Counted from the first letter of the stretch, positions 1 through 9,453 are shown. The stretch is 64,000 nt of DNA from JANLSE01 sp038214135 (GCA_038214135.1 JBBQSD010000011.1:1-64000); one strand, 5' to 3'. The notes: generated from the letters alone by a model not told the origin. Numbers and translations: made by a program.

Positions 1-878
1 GCATCCCAGCCATCGGCCTGCCGATTAGCCGCAATCCGTTGAAGCCCCTGTGTAACCAGCGCGGCCACAGCGCGGCGGCGATAGGCCGCGCTCGCACGGA
101 TATCATCGATTGGGTTGGTTGCTGCAACTGCCAACTGCCCAACCTCGCTACAGGTTGCCTGATCGAGGATGCGGCCTACAAGAAACTCCTCAGCTGCTAC
201 ACAACGAATAATAGTTGGAGCAACACAACCAATCGCAACCCGCGCATCTGTGACATTAAATAGGCCATCGTCTTCGCTGCCACTCAACACAAATGCGATA
301 TTCACCACTGAAATGGCCTGCGCACGGCGCAAGCCAAGCTTGAGGAATAATCCACGCTGGTTCTCGCGCAGCGCTGGAACGCGGATCTCGCGCAGTATTT
401 CGCCGGGACGCAATGCCGTTCGCCGCACACCCTGGTAGAAATCGCGGAGAAGCATTGTGCGAACGCCATCCGCGCTGATCAACTCAAGTTCTGCATCCAT
501 TGCAATCAGTGCCGTGATCGTGTCATTGGCAGGCGATGCTGTCACCACATTACCGGCAATCGTCGCAGCAGCGCGAATCTGTGGTGCGCCGACCTCACGG
601 CTAGCCTGTGCCAGTGGCAACATCTGTAGCGCATATGGCGAGCTGATCACATCATTATGGGTGGCCAAAGCCCCAATCCGAATCGCTTCCTGGTCGGAAT
701 TGACATAACGTAACTCGGCTAGGGCAGTCAGATCCACCAGGGTTTCGGTTGGCCGAACGCCACGCTGCAGCTCGATGGTCAGGTCGGTTGCTCCAGCAAC
801 AATTCGGGCCGTTGGTTGTTCAGCGAGCAGTTGCAGGGCTTCGGCAAGGGTTGTTGGGCGATAATAGTGTTGCCACAT
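1..878 (-). CDS. FAD-binding subunit of a xanthine/CO dehydrogenase-type molybdo-hydroxylase (partial)
   Basis: This is the medium, FAD-binding subunit of a three-subunit molybdenum hydroxylase. It passes electrons from the molybdenum and iron-sulfur subunits to its acceptor through FAD. Translating the minus strand from ATG at 878 gives 292 residues before the window ends. The two family FAD loops are visible: VAGATDL near residues 28-34 (usual form AGGTDL) and TIAGNVVTASPANDT near 106-120 (usual TIGGN..ASPA.D). The usual length is about 290, so little is missing at the C-terminus. Its large and small partners are presumably beyond the left edge. The substrate cannot be told from this subunit. 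Confidence 0.85.
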   Translation of the reverse strand, partial: MWQHYYRPTTLAEALQLLAEQPTARIVAGATDLTIELQRGVRPTETLVDLTALAELRYVNSDQEAIRIGALATHNDVISSPYALQMLPLAQASREVGAPQIRAAATIAGNVVTASPANDTITALIAMDAELELISADGVRTMLLRDFYQGVRRTALRPGEILREIRVPALRENQRGLFLKLGLRRAQAISVVNIAFVLSGSEDDGLFNVTDARVAIGCVAPTIIRCVAAEEFLVGRILDQATCSEVGQLAVAATNPIDDIRASAAYRRRAVAALVTQGLQRIAANRQADGWD

Positions 879-1103
879 AATGAGCCTTTTCTCGGTAGGA
901 GTCAGCAGCGACGCGATGCATCGCGTCGGTATAGCGTCAATCGTTTTTTAGGTCTTATCTCTTTCCAACAACACTCCCTATCCAGATTGGGAGATATGGG
1001 GAGGTACACCCTTTTGAGGTAGGATAGTCCTTCTAATGAACCACGCTTCACCTGCGCCGTTGCTTGATCGCATACTTTGGCGCAACTGTCCCGCTCTGCG
1101 CTA
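879..1103. repeat. Intergenic spacer with palindrome GACGCGATGCATCGCGTC
   Basis: The spacer between two minus-strand genes holds a perfect 18-bp palindrome at 910-927. It belongs to the same style as GCGCGATATATCGCGC at 32954-32973 and 63696-63711: a GC-rich arm around an AT-rich centre. I see no convincing gene in the rest of the spacer. Confidence 0.6.
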
Positions 1104-1991
1104 TCATACCTGTCTTCGACCCCGTTGTGTCGCCAAGAACTGCCCCACGAGCTGTCCGAGCGTCTCACGCACTTCTTCTTGCACAAAATGGCCCGCCTCC
1201 GGGAATGTGACCGTCTGAGCGTGTGTGAACAGCGCTTGCCAGCGTGCGAGGTGCCGCGCCGTGAAGATTGGGTCTTTGAGGCCCCACAGAAGCAGTGCGG
1301 AGATATCCTTGATCCGTTCACGCTGCTGCCACAATTCCTCGTACCATACGCTTGAGTTACGCAGTTCGTGGGCCAACACCTGAATCGCCTGTCGGTCGCG
1401 TGGCTGCGGGAACGGCTTGCGGTACTGTTGGTGGAGTGCAGTGCTCAATCTAGCTGGATTGCCCCACACCATTTTGAATAGTACTTGTACCTCGAAGTTG
1501 AGACGCTGGAATACAAATGTGCCGATGCGCCCGTGCCCAATGATACCAGCCACCTCGGCGACTGGCTCGCCCCGCAGCGACCACATCCAGGTATTGAGCA
1601 GCACCAGCGAGCGAACATGGTGTGGCTGCTCGATGGCATAGGACAAACCGATAGGGCCGCCGAAGTCATGCATGATCAGGGTAAGATCGCCAAGCCCAAG
1701 GTGTTCGATTAGCGCGTGTAGTCGGCGGGCGTGATCGACAGGGCGATAGGTCGCGTGTTCCGGCTTGTCCGACAACCCGAACCCGAGATGGTCGGGCGCG
1801 ATACACCGGTAGCGTGGAGCGAGTTGTTTGATCATATCGCGGTAGAGAAACGACCAGGTCGGAGTTCCGTGAACCATGATGATCGGTTCTCCCTGACCTT
1901 CATCGACGTAATGCATACGCCCGCTATCGCTCTCAAAGTAATGCGGCCTGAATGGGTACGCCTCGCGATCAACCCAGCTTGTATCTTGCAT
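1104..1991 (-). CDS. Alpha/beta hydrolase, haloalkane dehalogenase-like
   Basis: This 295-residue cytoplasmic alpha/beta hydrolase has haloalkane-dehalogenase hallmarks. The oxyanion motif HGTPTWSF is at 41-48, with the first tryptophan in the halide-binding position. The nucleophile elbow HDFGGP has Asp109, a likely acid is Asp240, and the catalytic histidine is His268 in AGHFVQEE. An Asp nucleophile fits dehalogenases rather than Ser esterases. However, the residue after the nucleophile is Phe110, where dehalogenases usually have Trp that binds the released halide. It may therefore be a weak dehalogenase or another Asp-nucleophile hydrolase. It starts 28 bp after the subtilase stop and may be co-transcribed with it. 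Confidence 0.8.
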   Translation of the reverse strand: MQDTSWVDREAYPFRPHYFESDSGRMHYVDEGQGEPIIMVHGTPTWSFLYRDMIKQLAPRYRCIAPDHLGFGLSDKPEHATYRPVDHARRLHALIEHLGLGDLTLIMHDFGGPIGLSYAIEQPHHVRSLVLLNTWMWSLRGEPVAEVAGIIGHGRIGTFVFQRLNFEVQVLFKMVWGNPARLSTALHQQYRKPFPQPRDRQAIQVLAHELRNSSVWYEELWQQRERIKDISALLLWGLKDPIFTARHLARWQALFTHAQTVTFPEAGHFVQEEVRETLGQLVGQFLATQRGRRQV

Positions 1992-2019
1992 CGGCTCCTT
2001 CTCCTGAATACTTGGTTGA

Positions 2020-4419
2020 TCACTTCATCTCAATCGCTCGCTGAACGGCCGCATAGGCATCAATAATCCCATAGCCGCTCTCGGGATCGGGCAGGCTGCC
2101 ATCGCCACCACAGCCAGTGCGGGTGCCATTGTATGGCTGGGCTGTCTCAATGATGATCTTTTCGGTTGTATCAATATCGCCGCGCAGCCTTGGGTTGGCC
2201 GACCAGATCAGTGCAACGACACCGGCGACATGCGGGGTGGCCATGGATGTCCCACTGATCGTATTGTACCCGCCACCAGGCCAGGCCGAAAGAACAGCAA
2301 CGCCAGGAGCCAGAATCGTTGGCGCGGTGCGCCCATCTGGTGAATTGGTGACTGGCCCACGGCTACTAAAATTAGCCAGATCGCCGCCCGAATCGATCGC
2401 ACCAACCGAAATAGCGCTGGCATAGTTGCCTGGTGGGGTGGCCAATGAATCACAGGCCGAACCATCATTGCCAGCCGCTGCCGCAAAGAAGATTCCAGCC
2501 GAACGAAGCGCCCGCACTGCCGCAAGCAGCGATCCCTGGTCGCAGCCCTCGATTGGCGGGCAGCCCCACGAATTGGTGCTGATGTCGGCGGCCCTGGCTG
2601 GATCGCCATCGCGCAGTGGGTTGCCACCAAGCGGGAAGGGGGCCAGCATAAACTGCATGCAGTGCAGGTAATCCGGCGGATTGCCAATATTGCGCACCAG
2701 GTTAGCGCAACCAAACCATTGTGCATCTGGTGCGACGCCAATGCCATTTGCGCCAAGCACCGTGCCCATGGTGTGGGTGCCATGGCCAGCACCATCCCAT
2801 GGCTCCTTGCTGCCCGTCCATGGGTCGAACCAGTTATAATCGTGCTGGCCATCCCTGCCACGGTAGGCATCGCGTAGCGCGGGATGCTTCCAATCCACGC
2901 CTGTATCGGATTGGCCAATGACAATGCCCTTGCCGCGCACGCCAAGCTCATTCCACACCCGATCTGCGTTGATCGCAGCAACACCCCAACTAACATCACT
3001 TGGCGCTGAGTCACTTCCTTGTTCAAATGGCAGTGGTTCTGGCAATGGGCGCAGGTTTTGGCTGAAGATCACGCGATCAACCTCAGGGCGTTGAGCGATC
3101 TCCTGCTGAATGAGTATATCGCCCTTGACCTCGATTGCATTGACGAGATAGAAGGGCGTGTAGCCAACGCCGCGTTGATCGAGGAGCTGCCGTATCCCGG
3201 CCTGCGTTTGGTTGGCCTGATCGACAAGCGTTTTGTAGACGAAGCGCCGTCGTTCGGTCACATCCGTAATCCGTGCCGCGCCGCTGAGATCGGCCTGTTC
3301 CTTTAGAATGACGAAGGCATGGTTGCCATAGAACCCAACCTGGCTGCTGGTTGCATAGGCCACACCAGCACCAACCAGCGACAGTGAGGCGAGAACAGCC
3401 ATCACAGGTGCAGGGCCAAGGTTCGGCAGGCGGCGGGGTATGATCTGAAATATACCCCAGAGCACCAGCCCGATCAGGGTTGTGAGGGAAGCAGCCTGTT
3501 GCGTAAATTTGAAGGTATCATCGCTCGCCGAAACAACCTGTGCAACCTCGCGTGGATCGGCAAAGGCCAGCGGCAGCACAGCAACAAGGCCAACCAGCAG
3601 GAATGGTGCCAGCAGCCCATTGCGCCCATTCCGATCCGGCAATGCCAGTGCCATTGCTGGGAAGGCGGCACCAGCCAGCACCGGCATCATCAACGCCTGC
3701 ATATCATCCTGGCCAATCGCTCCACCGATCCCGACCAGTGCGGCCAGCAGCGCAGAACCCCCAAGAAACAGATCCCATCCTGGTGTTGCTGGGCGGCTAC
3801 GCAGGCCAGGAATGAGGATTCCGCCAAGCAGGCCAGCCGCCAGGAGGCCAATCGCCAGGCCCTCACCCACAGCCAACAGAATATCGATCCGATCACCAAG
3901 GCCACCAAGGCGCACCCATGGTAACGCAAACAGCCCAACACACAGCAGCGCCATCATACTTCCCGAACCAGCCAACAACGTGCCCCGCCGCCTGGCCAGA
4001 ATCAGCAATGGCAAAGCACAGATCAGCATAATCACGATCCTGGCCGCCCCGGATGCATACACCGATGCTGGCGATAGGAGCACACGTGGCAATAGGAGCA
4101 GTGCCACACAGCCCGCCGAAACCACCAGTGTCAGCACGATTGCACGATGGCGAGGGCTACGAATCAGCAGGCCAATAGCCAGGAGCGCAACTAGGATAGG
4201 GTGTATGTAGCTGAATGGCAGAACCTGTTGTGGCGTATAGCCAACCTTAGTGAAATCGCCTGCCCAGATCGCCTGAACAACCGATGTCTGCACAATCAAT
4301 GGCACAAACAGCGCCCACAATATCATAGCGATGGTCGCACCCTGAACCAAACAGCCAGGCGGTGTTGGCGATGGTTGCGATGGCGATGGTGATGATGGGA
4401 TGCTCGCAGCGTTGGACAT
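2020..4419 (-). CDS. Subtilisin-family (S8) serine protease with N-terminal multi-pass membrane domain
   Basis: This 799-residue protein joins a membrane half to a subtilase half. Residues 25-355 contain about nine or ten hydrophobic segments. Residues about 365-460 look like an inhibitor-I9-type propeptide (starting NHAFVILKEQ). The S8 domain follows with Asp505 in SDTGVDW, His546 in GHGTHTMG, oxyanion Asn651 in AAAAGND and Ser725 in SGTSMATPHVAG. All catalytic residues are present, so activity is expected, probably on the outer face of the membrane if the propeptide lies outside. Most bacterial subtilases have only a signal peptide, so the long membrane module is unusual. The N-terminus is rich in Ser and Pro. 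Confidence 0.9.
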   Translation of the reverse strand: MSNAASIPSSPSPSQPSPTPPGCLVQGATIAMILWALFVPLIVQTSVVQAIWAGDFTKVGYTPQQVLPFSYIHPILVALLAIGLLIRSPRHRAIVLTLVVSAGCVALLLLPRVLLSPASVYASGAARIVIMLICALPLLILARRRGTLLAGSGSMMALLCVGLFALPWVRLGGLGDRIDILLAVGEGLAIGLLAAGLLGGILIPGLRSRPATPGWDLFLGGSALLAALVGIGGAIGQDDMQALMMPVLAGAAFPAMALALPDRNGRNGLLAPFLLVGLVAVLPLAFADPREVAQVVSASDDTFKFTQQAASLTTLIGLVLWGIFQIIPRRLPNLGPAPVMAVLASLSLVGAGVAYATSSQVGFYGNHAFVILKEQADLSGAARITDVTERRRFVYKTLVDQANQTQAGIRQLLDQRGVGYTPFYLVNAIEVKGDILIQQEIAQRPEVDRVIFSQNLRPLPEPLPFEQGSDSAPSDVSWGVAAINADRVWNELGVRGKGIVIGQSDTGVDWKHPALRDAYRGRDGQHDYNWFDPWTGSKEPWDGAGHGTHTMGTVLGANGIGVAPDAQWFGCANLVRNIGNPPDYLHCMQFMLAPFPLGGNPLRDGDPARAADISTNSWGCPPIEGCDQGSLLAAVRALRSAGIFFAAAAGNDGSACDSLATPPGNYASAISVGAIDSGGDLANFSSRGPVTNSPDGRTAPTILAPGVAVLSAWPGGGYNTISGTSMATPHVAGVVALIWSANPRLRGDIDTTEKIIIETAQPYNGTRTGCGGDGSLPDPESGYGIIDAYAAVQRAIEMK

Positions 4420-4870
4420 ACAAAACCTCTCGCTTGTTCAATGACAAATGAGAGGATACCACATCCATTGGCACAAAGGAACCGAGAACGGAGTATTCAG
4501 GAGTCAGGAGTCAGGAGTCAGAATACCCTGCGAGGAACCAAGAACCGAGAATCGAAAGCCCGTGTAGGATGCGGATCTATGTGTCCGCCCAACACGAACA
4601 AGCGAACAAGCGAACAAATGAACACGTAGGGGCGAACCTGGTGTTCGCCCGAGGAAATGCCACCAACGCAGTTCGTTCGCAGCCGAGGCATGACCAACGA
4701 GGTTCAGGGTGCCACGATGGTTCATTTAGGGTCCAGGGACAAGGTCCCTGGCCGGGGGTGTTGGGGTGGCGGGCCACCCCGACCGCAGGCGCGGGGCGCG
4801 CAGCCCCGGAGAGCATATCATAAACAAATGAACGGTTCCTGGACGCGGGCGCAGGGCGCGTAGCCCCGCA
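4420..4870. repeat. Repeat-rich intergenic region (heptamer element plus several palindromes)
   Basis: No gene is seen in this 451-bp spacer. It holds a complete heptamer element at 4493-4526 (GTATTC, three AGGAGTC units, A, GAATAC). A degenerate 7-nt-period AGGAACC/AAGAACC/GAGAATC stretch follows near 4531-4554, then GAACAAGC-type repeats near 4598-4625. Palindromes follow: CCAGGGACAAGGTCCCTGG at 4733-4751, GGGGTGGCGGGCCACCCC at 4763-4780, and GCGGGGCGCGCAGCCCCG just after. The palindromes could act as transcription terminators for the upstream Nudix-side or subtilase-side units. Confidence 0.75.
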
Positions 4871-5305
4871 TCAAACGATTGGCACACCAAGTAGCCAGCA
4901 CGCACGCCGCAGGATCACCCGCAATCTGCCACGGCGCAATCGGCGCCGTGCTGCTTGTGGCGCAAACCATCTGGCTTTGATGATCTGTTCCGTTTCATTG
5001 AGTTGCAGAGTACCACCAGTCATCTGAATGAGGTAATAGGTGACTTGTTTACGAAAGACCTTGCCCTTTTTGATGATGTCATAGCTCACCACCCGGATGG
5101 GAGAGCCAATTTCCCCGGTCAGGCCAGTTTCTTCTGCGATCTCACGGGTTAGCGCATCGTATTCGCTTTCGCCCGAAATGAGCTTCCCTTTTGGTAGAGT
5201 CCAGTAGCCGCCCAATTTCTTGATCAGTAGGATGTTGAGCTTTCCACGCTGATCATAGCGATAGATGACACCACCAACGGCAAGGACGGCTGCGGGCTTC
5301 TCCAA
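4871..5305 (-). CDS. Nudix hydrolase
   Basis: This small 144-residue pyrophosphohydrolase acts on nucleoside diphosphates linked to another moiety. A full Nudix box spans about 40-62: Gly40, Glu46, then REIAEETGL with the metal-binding glutamates. The C-terminus is very arginine-rich (ARRRLRRGRLRVILRRA). The likely start is TTG at 5305, preceded by AGTAGGA at good spacing. It follows the C26 peptidase by 15 bp and is the last gene of a probable MFS / C26 / Nudix operon. The substrate cannot be predicted. Confidence 0.88.
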   Translation of the reverse strand: MEKPAAVLAVGGVIYRYDQRGKLNILLIKKLGGYWTLPKGKLISGESEYDALTREIAEETGLTGEIGSPIRVVSYDIIKKGKVFRKQVTYYLIQMTGGTLQLNETEQIIKARWFAPQAARRRLRRGRLRVILRRACWLLGVPIV

Positions 5306-5320
5306 GCGATCATTCCTACT

Positions 5321-6082
5321 CTATCGTATGACGGGTGTGGCGTGGCGTGCGACGGCCACAAACCCGGCAAATAGCTGTGCCCAACGCGGTTCCGCCTGAT
5401 CCCAGAGATCCTCGGGATGGCACTGCACTCCAACAATAAACCCGGCATCGGTGCCTTCGACAGCCTCAACCACCCCATCTGGCGCAAGTGCTGTTACACG
5501 CAGCCCAGGTGCAACATCCATCAGCGCCTGATGGTGGAAGGTATTGGCTGGAATATCAGTTGTGCCAAGCTGTTTGGCCAGCCAGGAGCCTGGCTCGATT
5601 GCAATGGTATGCGGCATGAGTGTGCGGCCTTCCGAGTTGCGTGAGGCATAATGATTGAGTGAACCAGGCATCTCGGATGGAATATCCTGGTACAATGTCC
5701 CACCCATGGCGACATTCAGAAGCTGGATGCCACGGCAGATACCACAGATGGGCATGCCATCGGCCAATGCTCGCCGTGCCAGCAACAGCTCAACCCGATC
5801 ACGCAATAGATCAGAAGTGCCACAGGCTGGATGAGTCTCCATACCATATTGTGCTGGCTCGATATCGCCACCACCGGCAAAGAGTAGGCCATCACAATGG
5901 CGATAGTGCGTATCGAGGATGTCCTGGTCATTTGTTAATTGAATCAATAACGGAATACCACCATTTGCTTCAACAGCACGTACATAACTCATGGGCACAC
6001 CAGCAACAATTCCGCCAGTTTTACGTTCATACTGGGCTGCGACGATGCCAATAATTGGTCGGGTGCGATAGTGTTCTTTCAT
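5321..6082 (-). CDS. Class I glutamine amidotransferase-like peptidase C26 (gamma-Glu-GABA hydrolase type)
   Basis: This 253-residue hydrolase belongs to the PuuD-like C26 family, which cleaves gamma-glutamyl bonds. The nucleophile is Cys116 in CGICRGIQLLNV, and the His-Glu pair is His222/Glu224 in GVQCHPED. FAGGGDIEP near 68-76 is the family's oxyanion/glycine-rich strand. An AGGAG sequence lies 10 nt before the ATG. It sits 19 bp after the MFS stop, so it may degrade a compound the transporter imports. That link is inferred from position only. Confidence 0.9.
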   Translation of the reverse strand: MKEHYRTRPIIGIVAAQYERKTGGIVAGVPMSYVRAVEANGGIPLLIQLTNDQDILDTHYRHCDGLLFAGGGDIEPAQYGMETHPACGTSDLLRDRVELLLARRALADGMPICGICRGIQLLNVAMGGTLYQDIPSEMPGSLNHYASRNSEGRTLMPHTIAIEPGSWLAKQLGTTDIPANTFHHQALMDVAPGLRVTALAPDGVVEAVEGTDAGFIVGVQCHPEDLWDQAEPRWAQLFAGFVAVARHATPVIR

Positions 6083-6101
6083 GGCCGTTGCGCTCCTTTA
6101 T

Positions 6102-7337
6102 CTATGCATTGGCTCGGTTTGGTTGTTCATTCGGTAGTGTATACACAGTCACCGCCGAGATGACATACGATACTGCTGCAACGATCAGGAGTGGTGTGAA
6201 GCCATACTCCTTCTCGATCAGCCCAGCGACGGAAGAAGTGATCGCCCAGCCAAGCGACCAGACCATGCTCGTCAGGCTGACAATCGTTCCGCGATGGCGT
6301 GGCGAGATGATCTGCATGGAATAGGCGTCATTCAACGGGAAACTGGCTCCAATACCCCAGCCACGAATAAGGTAGCCAACAGCTGCTGGCAAAAGTGTCG
6401 GTGCCAACATCAGCAGAATAGCTGGTGCAGCGACCAAGCGAAGTGCAGCGGCAGCTTCCTTCACCCCGAAGCGCTTGGCGAATGTGGAACCGATCATTGC
6501 ACCCAATCCCATCGTGAGTGCTCCACAGGCCAATAGTGTGCCGACAACCGCATCGGTAAGCTGAAACTGCTGGCGAAAGAACAGATTCTGAAATGGCAGA
6601 AAGACACCAGCACCAATGCCGAGTGTTAGGGCTGGTAGCACCATCCGCACCAGAAACCAGAATGGCAGCCGATCAGATGCCTGCTGCGCTCCTGCTGGTT
6701 GCCGTCGTATTTGTGCATCAGCATCAAGCGTGATTGTCTTCAGAACTGGCAACATTGCCACCATCCCCAGGATCACAACAACCCCAAGCGCCGCTCGATA
6801 GGCGGCTGTCGATTGGGGACCAACCGTGAGAAACATTGCCGCAAAGCTTGGCAACAACCCACCAACCGTTCCACCCACCAGGCCGATCACCAGCGCAGCA
6901 GCGGCATTCAAGCCGAAGATCGATGCGCGTTGCTCCTGGTTGGTTACACCGGTTAATAAGGGAACAACGGCGGTTAAGGCCATCAGGCCCGATGCGCCAA
7001 TGATTGCCTGTGTAATAGCAAGTGCCCACAGATCGGTCAACATCAGTTGCACAAGCCAACCAAGCGCAAAGACCATGGCTCCGATCCGAATGGCCATTTG
7101 CGGGCCAGCTCGGTTGATCAGGATACCAATTGGCACACCTGCGACAACGCCAGCAAAACGGTAGATTGTTGAGAGGTATCCAGCAACATCTGTTCCATAG
7201 CCAAGGCTCACCAGGTAAAAATTAAACAATAGATCGGCAACACTCATGGCCAGGCCCAAAATGAGGCTATGCATAAGAATACGCCGAATAGGCGGAGTTA
7301 TGTGTACAAAGGCAGAATGGGCACGGGCACGGATCAT
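6102..7337 (-). CDS. MFS transporter
   Basis: This is a major facilitator superfamily permease with about 12 membrane segments and 411 residues from ATG 7337. I chose this start because AAGGAG lies just upstream. The reading frame stays open to 7583, but that extension is not hydrophobic, has poor composition and overlaps the divergent gene at 7492. An in-frame GTG at 7343 sits six bases after AAGGAG and is an equally good start. Two halves with an intervening hydrophilic loop (near ITLDADAQIRRQ) fit the family. The substrate is unknown. Confidence 0.85.
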   Translation of the reverse strand: MIRARAHSAFVHITPPIRRILMHSLILGLAMSVADLLFNFYLVSLGYGTDVAGYLSTIYRFAGVVAGVPIGILINRAGPQMAIRIGAMVFALGWLVQLMLTDLWALAITQAIIGASGLMALTAVVPLLTGVTNQEQRASIFGLNAAAALVIGLVGGTVGGLLPSFAAMFLTVGPQSTAAYRAALGVVVILGMVAMLPVLKTITLDADAQIRRQPAGAQQASDRLPFWFLVRMVLPALTLGIGAGVFLPFQNLFFRQQFQLTDAVVGTLLACGALTMGLGAMIGSTFAKRFGVKEAAAALRLVAAPAILLMLAPTLLPAAVGYLIRGWGIGASFPLNDAYSMQIISPRHRGTIVSLTSMVWSLGWAITSSVAGLIEKEYGFTPLLIVAAVSYVISAVTVYTLPNEQPNRANA

Positions 7338-7491
7338 GAACACGCAAGACTCCTTCACCACGGCAATGTGACAATACCGATGCACTATACCATACGCTTT
7401 CTTGTAATCCACCAGCCCTACGGTTGAATTCATCGCCAATGTATTACCGAGATTATGCCAAGAATGAGCCAGCACACATATGGTATGATAG

Positions 7492-9453
7492 ATGATACAT
7501 ATGCCACACCAACTCAATCGATCCATACTGCTGGGCCTGATACTACTCTGGGTGCTGGCGATTCCGCTACTCTGGCTGAGCATGATTCGCGCTCCGGCAT
7601 TGCGGATTGATGTCGGCAGTTGGGGCGATCATGCTGCATTATCTGGTGTGAATGGCCCGGAAGAATCATCGACCGAAACATATCGCTGGACGACAGCACG
7701 GGCCGATCTGTTTCTGCCAAACCTGAGTCCAGCATACCGTCTGCTGGTGTTGCGTGCCCATGGATGGCGGCCAACAGGCCCTGCGCCATCGCTCCAGCTC
7801 GATCTTGCCGGGCAACAATGGAGTACGATCCAAACAACAATCCCACTGCGCGTCTATCGCATACTACTCCCTGAACATACAACCAGCCCATCGGTGCAGG
7901 TTGGGTTCGTGAGTGAGGCCTATTCCCCACCAGGCGATGCCCGAACGATTGGCATTGCTATGGATTGGATCGAACTTCGCCGTGTGGGCAGCATAGGCTT
8001 CCCAGCTATCTGGCAACTGCTCGGCCAATTGGTGCTGCTGGGGCTTGTTCTTGCGATGGTTGGTTATGTTGCATACCCCATCACCCTGTCACCCCATCAT
8101 CCCATCACCCTGTCAAGAAGTGTCACCTTGTCAAGAAGCATCCCTGCTGTGCTTGCTATACTCAGTATCCTTGCCCTAAACTTCAGCGAACCATTATGGA
8201 TCGGGCTGGCCCTTGGGCAGTGGCTGGTTCTGGCTATTGGCTTGCTGGTTGGGCTGTTGATCGGCGGACCACGGCTCGAACGAATCCTGCAGCCGTGGAT
8301 GACACCTGTGCAGGCTCGCATTGGCGTCGCGCTGGTACTGGCTGCATTGGCGCTACGGCTGGCTGGGGCCATTCATCCATTCTTCGATGCTCATGATCTG
8401 CCGGTGCATGATCGCTGGATGCGAGCCGTTGCGGCTGGTGCGTTATACCTGTATTCGACTCCTGCCGAGCTGCAGAACCGCCTGACCTTCAACCCACCGG
8501 CTGCATACCTGCTACTGGCCCCGATCTGGTTGCCGCTTGGCGATCTACGCACGGCCATTCAAGCAGGAACAGCGCTGATCGATGGCTTGGCCTGCCTGTT
8601 CTTGCTTGGAATCGCTCGTGAATTGCGCCTGAATGGCCGTGCCGCCCTGCTGGGTTTGGGCCTCTATGCAGCGCTGCCGATCAATACAACCATGCTGTGG
8701 TGGGGTTTTGCGGCAAACGATATTGCCCAGAGCGTATGGCTTCTGCTTTTGTGGTTAATGCTGCGGCTGGTCAACAAGCCAACATATCGCAACGCCCTGC
8801 TCGTCAGTGTGGTAGCGGCAATCTGTTTCCTGACTCACGTTGGCGCATTGGTGTTGGTTGTAGCGATAGTAGCCCTGCTTATGCTTGTGGGGATATTCGT
8901 ACTGCCACGCCCAGCATGGCAAGCATTGTGGGTCGCATTTGGGCTGGTAGCAGTATCGACGCTGTTGTTCTATTTTAGCGCGGCGGCTGCACCGGTGCTG
9001 GCCCAGCCGCCCAATCCCAATGCACGAACCCTGGCCGAATCATTTGCCCGTGGCATGCAGATGCGTGATCTGCGGCTCATGTTTGTTGGCCGTGCATTGA
9101 CATTGGGGTTTACCGAACCACTGCTTGCGCTGATTCCCGCTGGCCTGTTACTGCTCTGGCAGGCGCGCAATCGGCATGCCCTTCAGCGCAGCCTGCTGGC
9201 AATCTGGATATCAATCAGTGTTCTGTTCTGCACCATTGCCGTCAGCTTGGGGTTTCTGACGCGCTATATCTATTTTGCTGCACCGCTGATCTGCCTAGCT
9301 GGCGGGGTTGCCCTGCAACAGCTCTGGCGGCGGCCAGGCGGGCGGGTTGTTGTTATGGCACTCGTGCTGATTATTGCGTTTGCTGGTGCGGAACTATGGT
9401 TCAGTGGGGTGTTCCTACGCGAGAAACCATCGCTGGTTCCATTAACGCAGTGA
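7492..9453 (+). CDS. Polytopic membrane protein, possibly a GT39/ArnT-like glycosyltransferase
   Basis: This 653-residue integral membrane protein has an N-terminal anchor (residues 10-30) and an extracytoplasmic segment to about 165. Roughly 12 membrane helices then follow, with a DAHDLPVHDRWM segment after the first cluster. The layout resembles lipid-linked-sugar glycosyltransferases of the GT-C fold, but a clear catalytic DE/DD pair is not certain. An in-frame repeat, the PITLS/SPHHPITLS/RSVTLSRS segment encoded at about 8077-8139, matches the low-complexity DNA repeat found between genes at 46170-46290. It is therefore probably repeat-derived. The function beyond membrane glycosyltransferase-like is unproven. 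Confidence 0.7.
   Translation: MIHMPHQLNRSILLGLILLWVLAIPLLWLSMIRAPALRIDVGSWGDHAALSGVNGPEESSTETYRWTTARADLFLPNLSPAYRLLVLRAHGWRPTGPAPSLQLDLAGQQWSTIQTTIPLRVYRILLPEHTTSPSVQVGFVSEAYSPPGDARTIGIAMDWIELRRVGSIGFPAIWQLLGQLVLLGLVLAMVGYVAYPITLSPHHPITLSRSVTLSRSIPAVLAILSILALNFSEPLWIGLALGQWLVLAIGLLVGLLIGGPRLERILQPWMTPVQARIGVALVLAALALRLAGAIHPFFDAHDLPVHDRWMRAVAAGALYLYSTPAELQNRLTFNPPAAYLLLAPIWLPLGDLRTAIQAGTALIDGLACLFLLGIARELRLNGRAALLGLGLYAALPINTTMLWWGFAANDIAQSVWLLLLWLMLRLVNKPTYRNALLVSVVAAICFLTHVGALVLVVAIVALLMLVGIFVLPRPAWQALWVAFGLVAVSTLLFYFSAAAAPVLAQPPNPNARTLAESFARGMQMRDLRLMFVGRALTLGFTEPLLALIPAGLLLLWQARNRHALQRSLLAIWISISVLFCTIAVSLGFLTRYIYFAAPLICLAGGVALQQLWRRPGGRVVVMALVLIIAFAGAELWFSGVFLREKPSLVPLTQ
8077..8139. repeat. 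CACC/TGTCA-type low-complexity repeat inside a coding region
   Basis: The DNA reads CCCCATCACCCTGTCACC and variants in tandem, twice followed by AAGAAG. The same word set occurs between ABC genes near 46170-46290. Here it stays in frame and encodes a Pro-Ile-Thr-Leu-Ser repeat between two membrane helices. Confidence 0.65.

Noticed and set aside
902..1321. 139-codon frame overlapping the dehalogenase start of spacer
   Set aside because: It is Ser/Arg-rich without domain features and overlaps the real hydrolase gene.
2208..3026. Second long minus-strand frame within the subtilase gene
   Set aside because: The subtilase frame carries the catalytic motifs; this one is a shadow with Met/Arg/Trp-rich composition.
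7338..7583. N-terminal extension of the MFS transporter
   Set aside because: The residues are not hydrophobic or family-like, and the extension overlaps the divergent gene at 7492. A good ribosome site lies at the shorter start.
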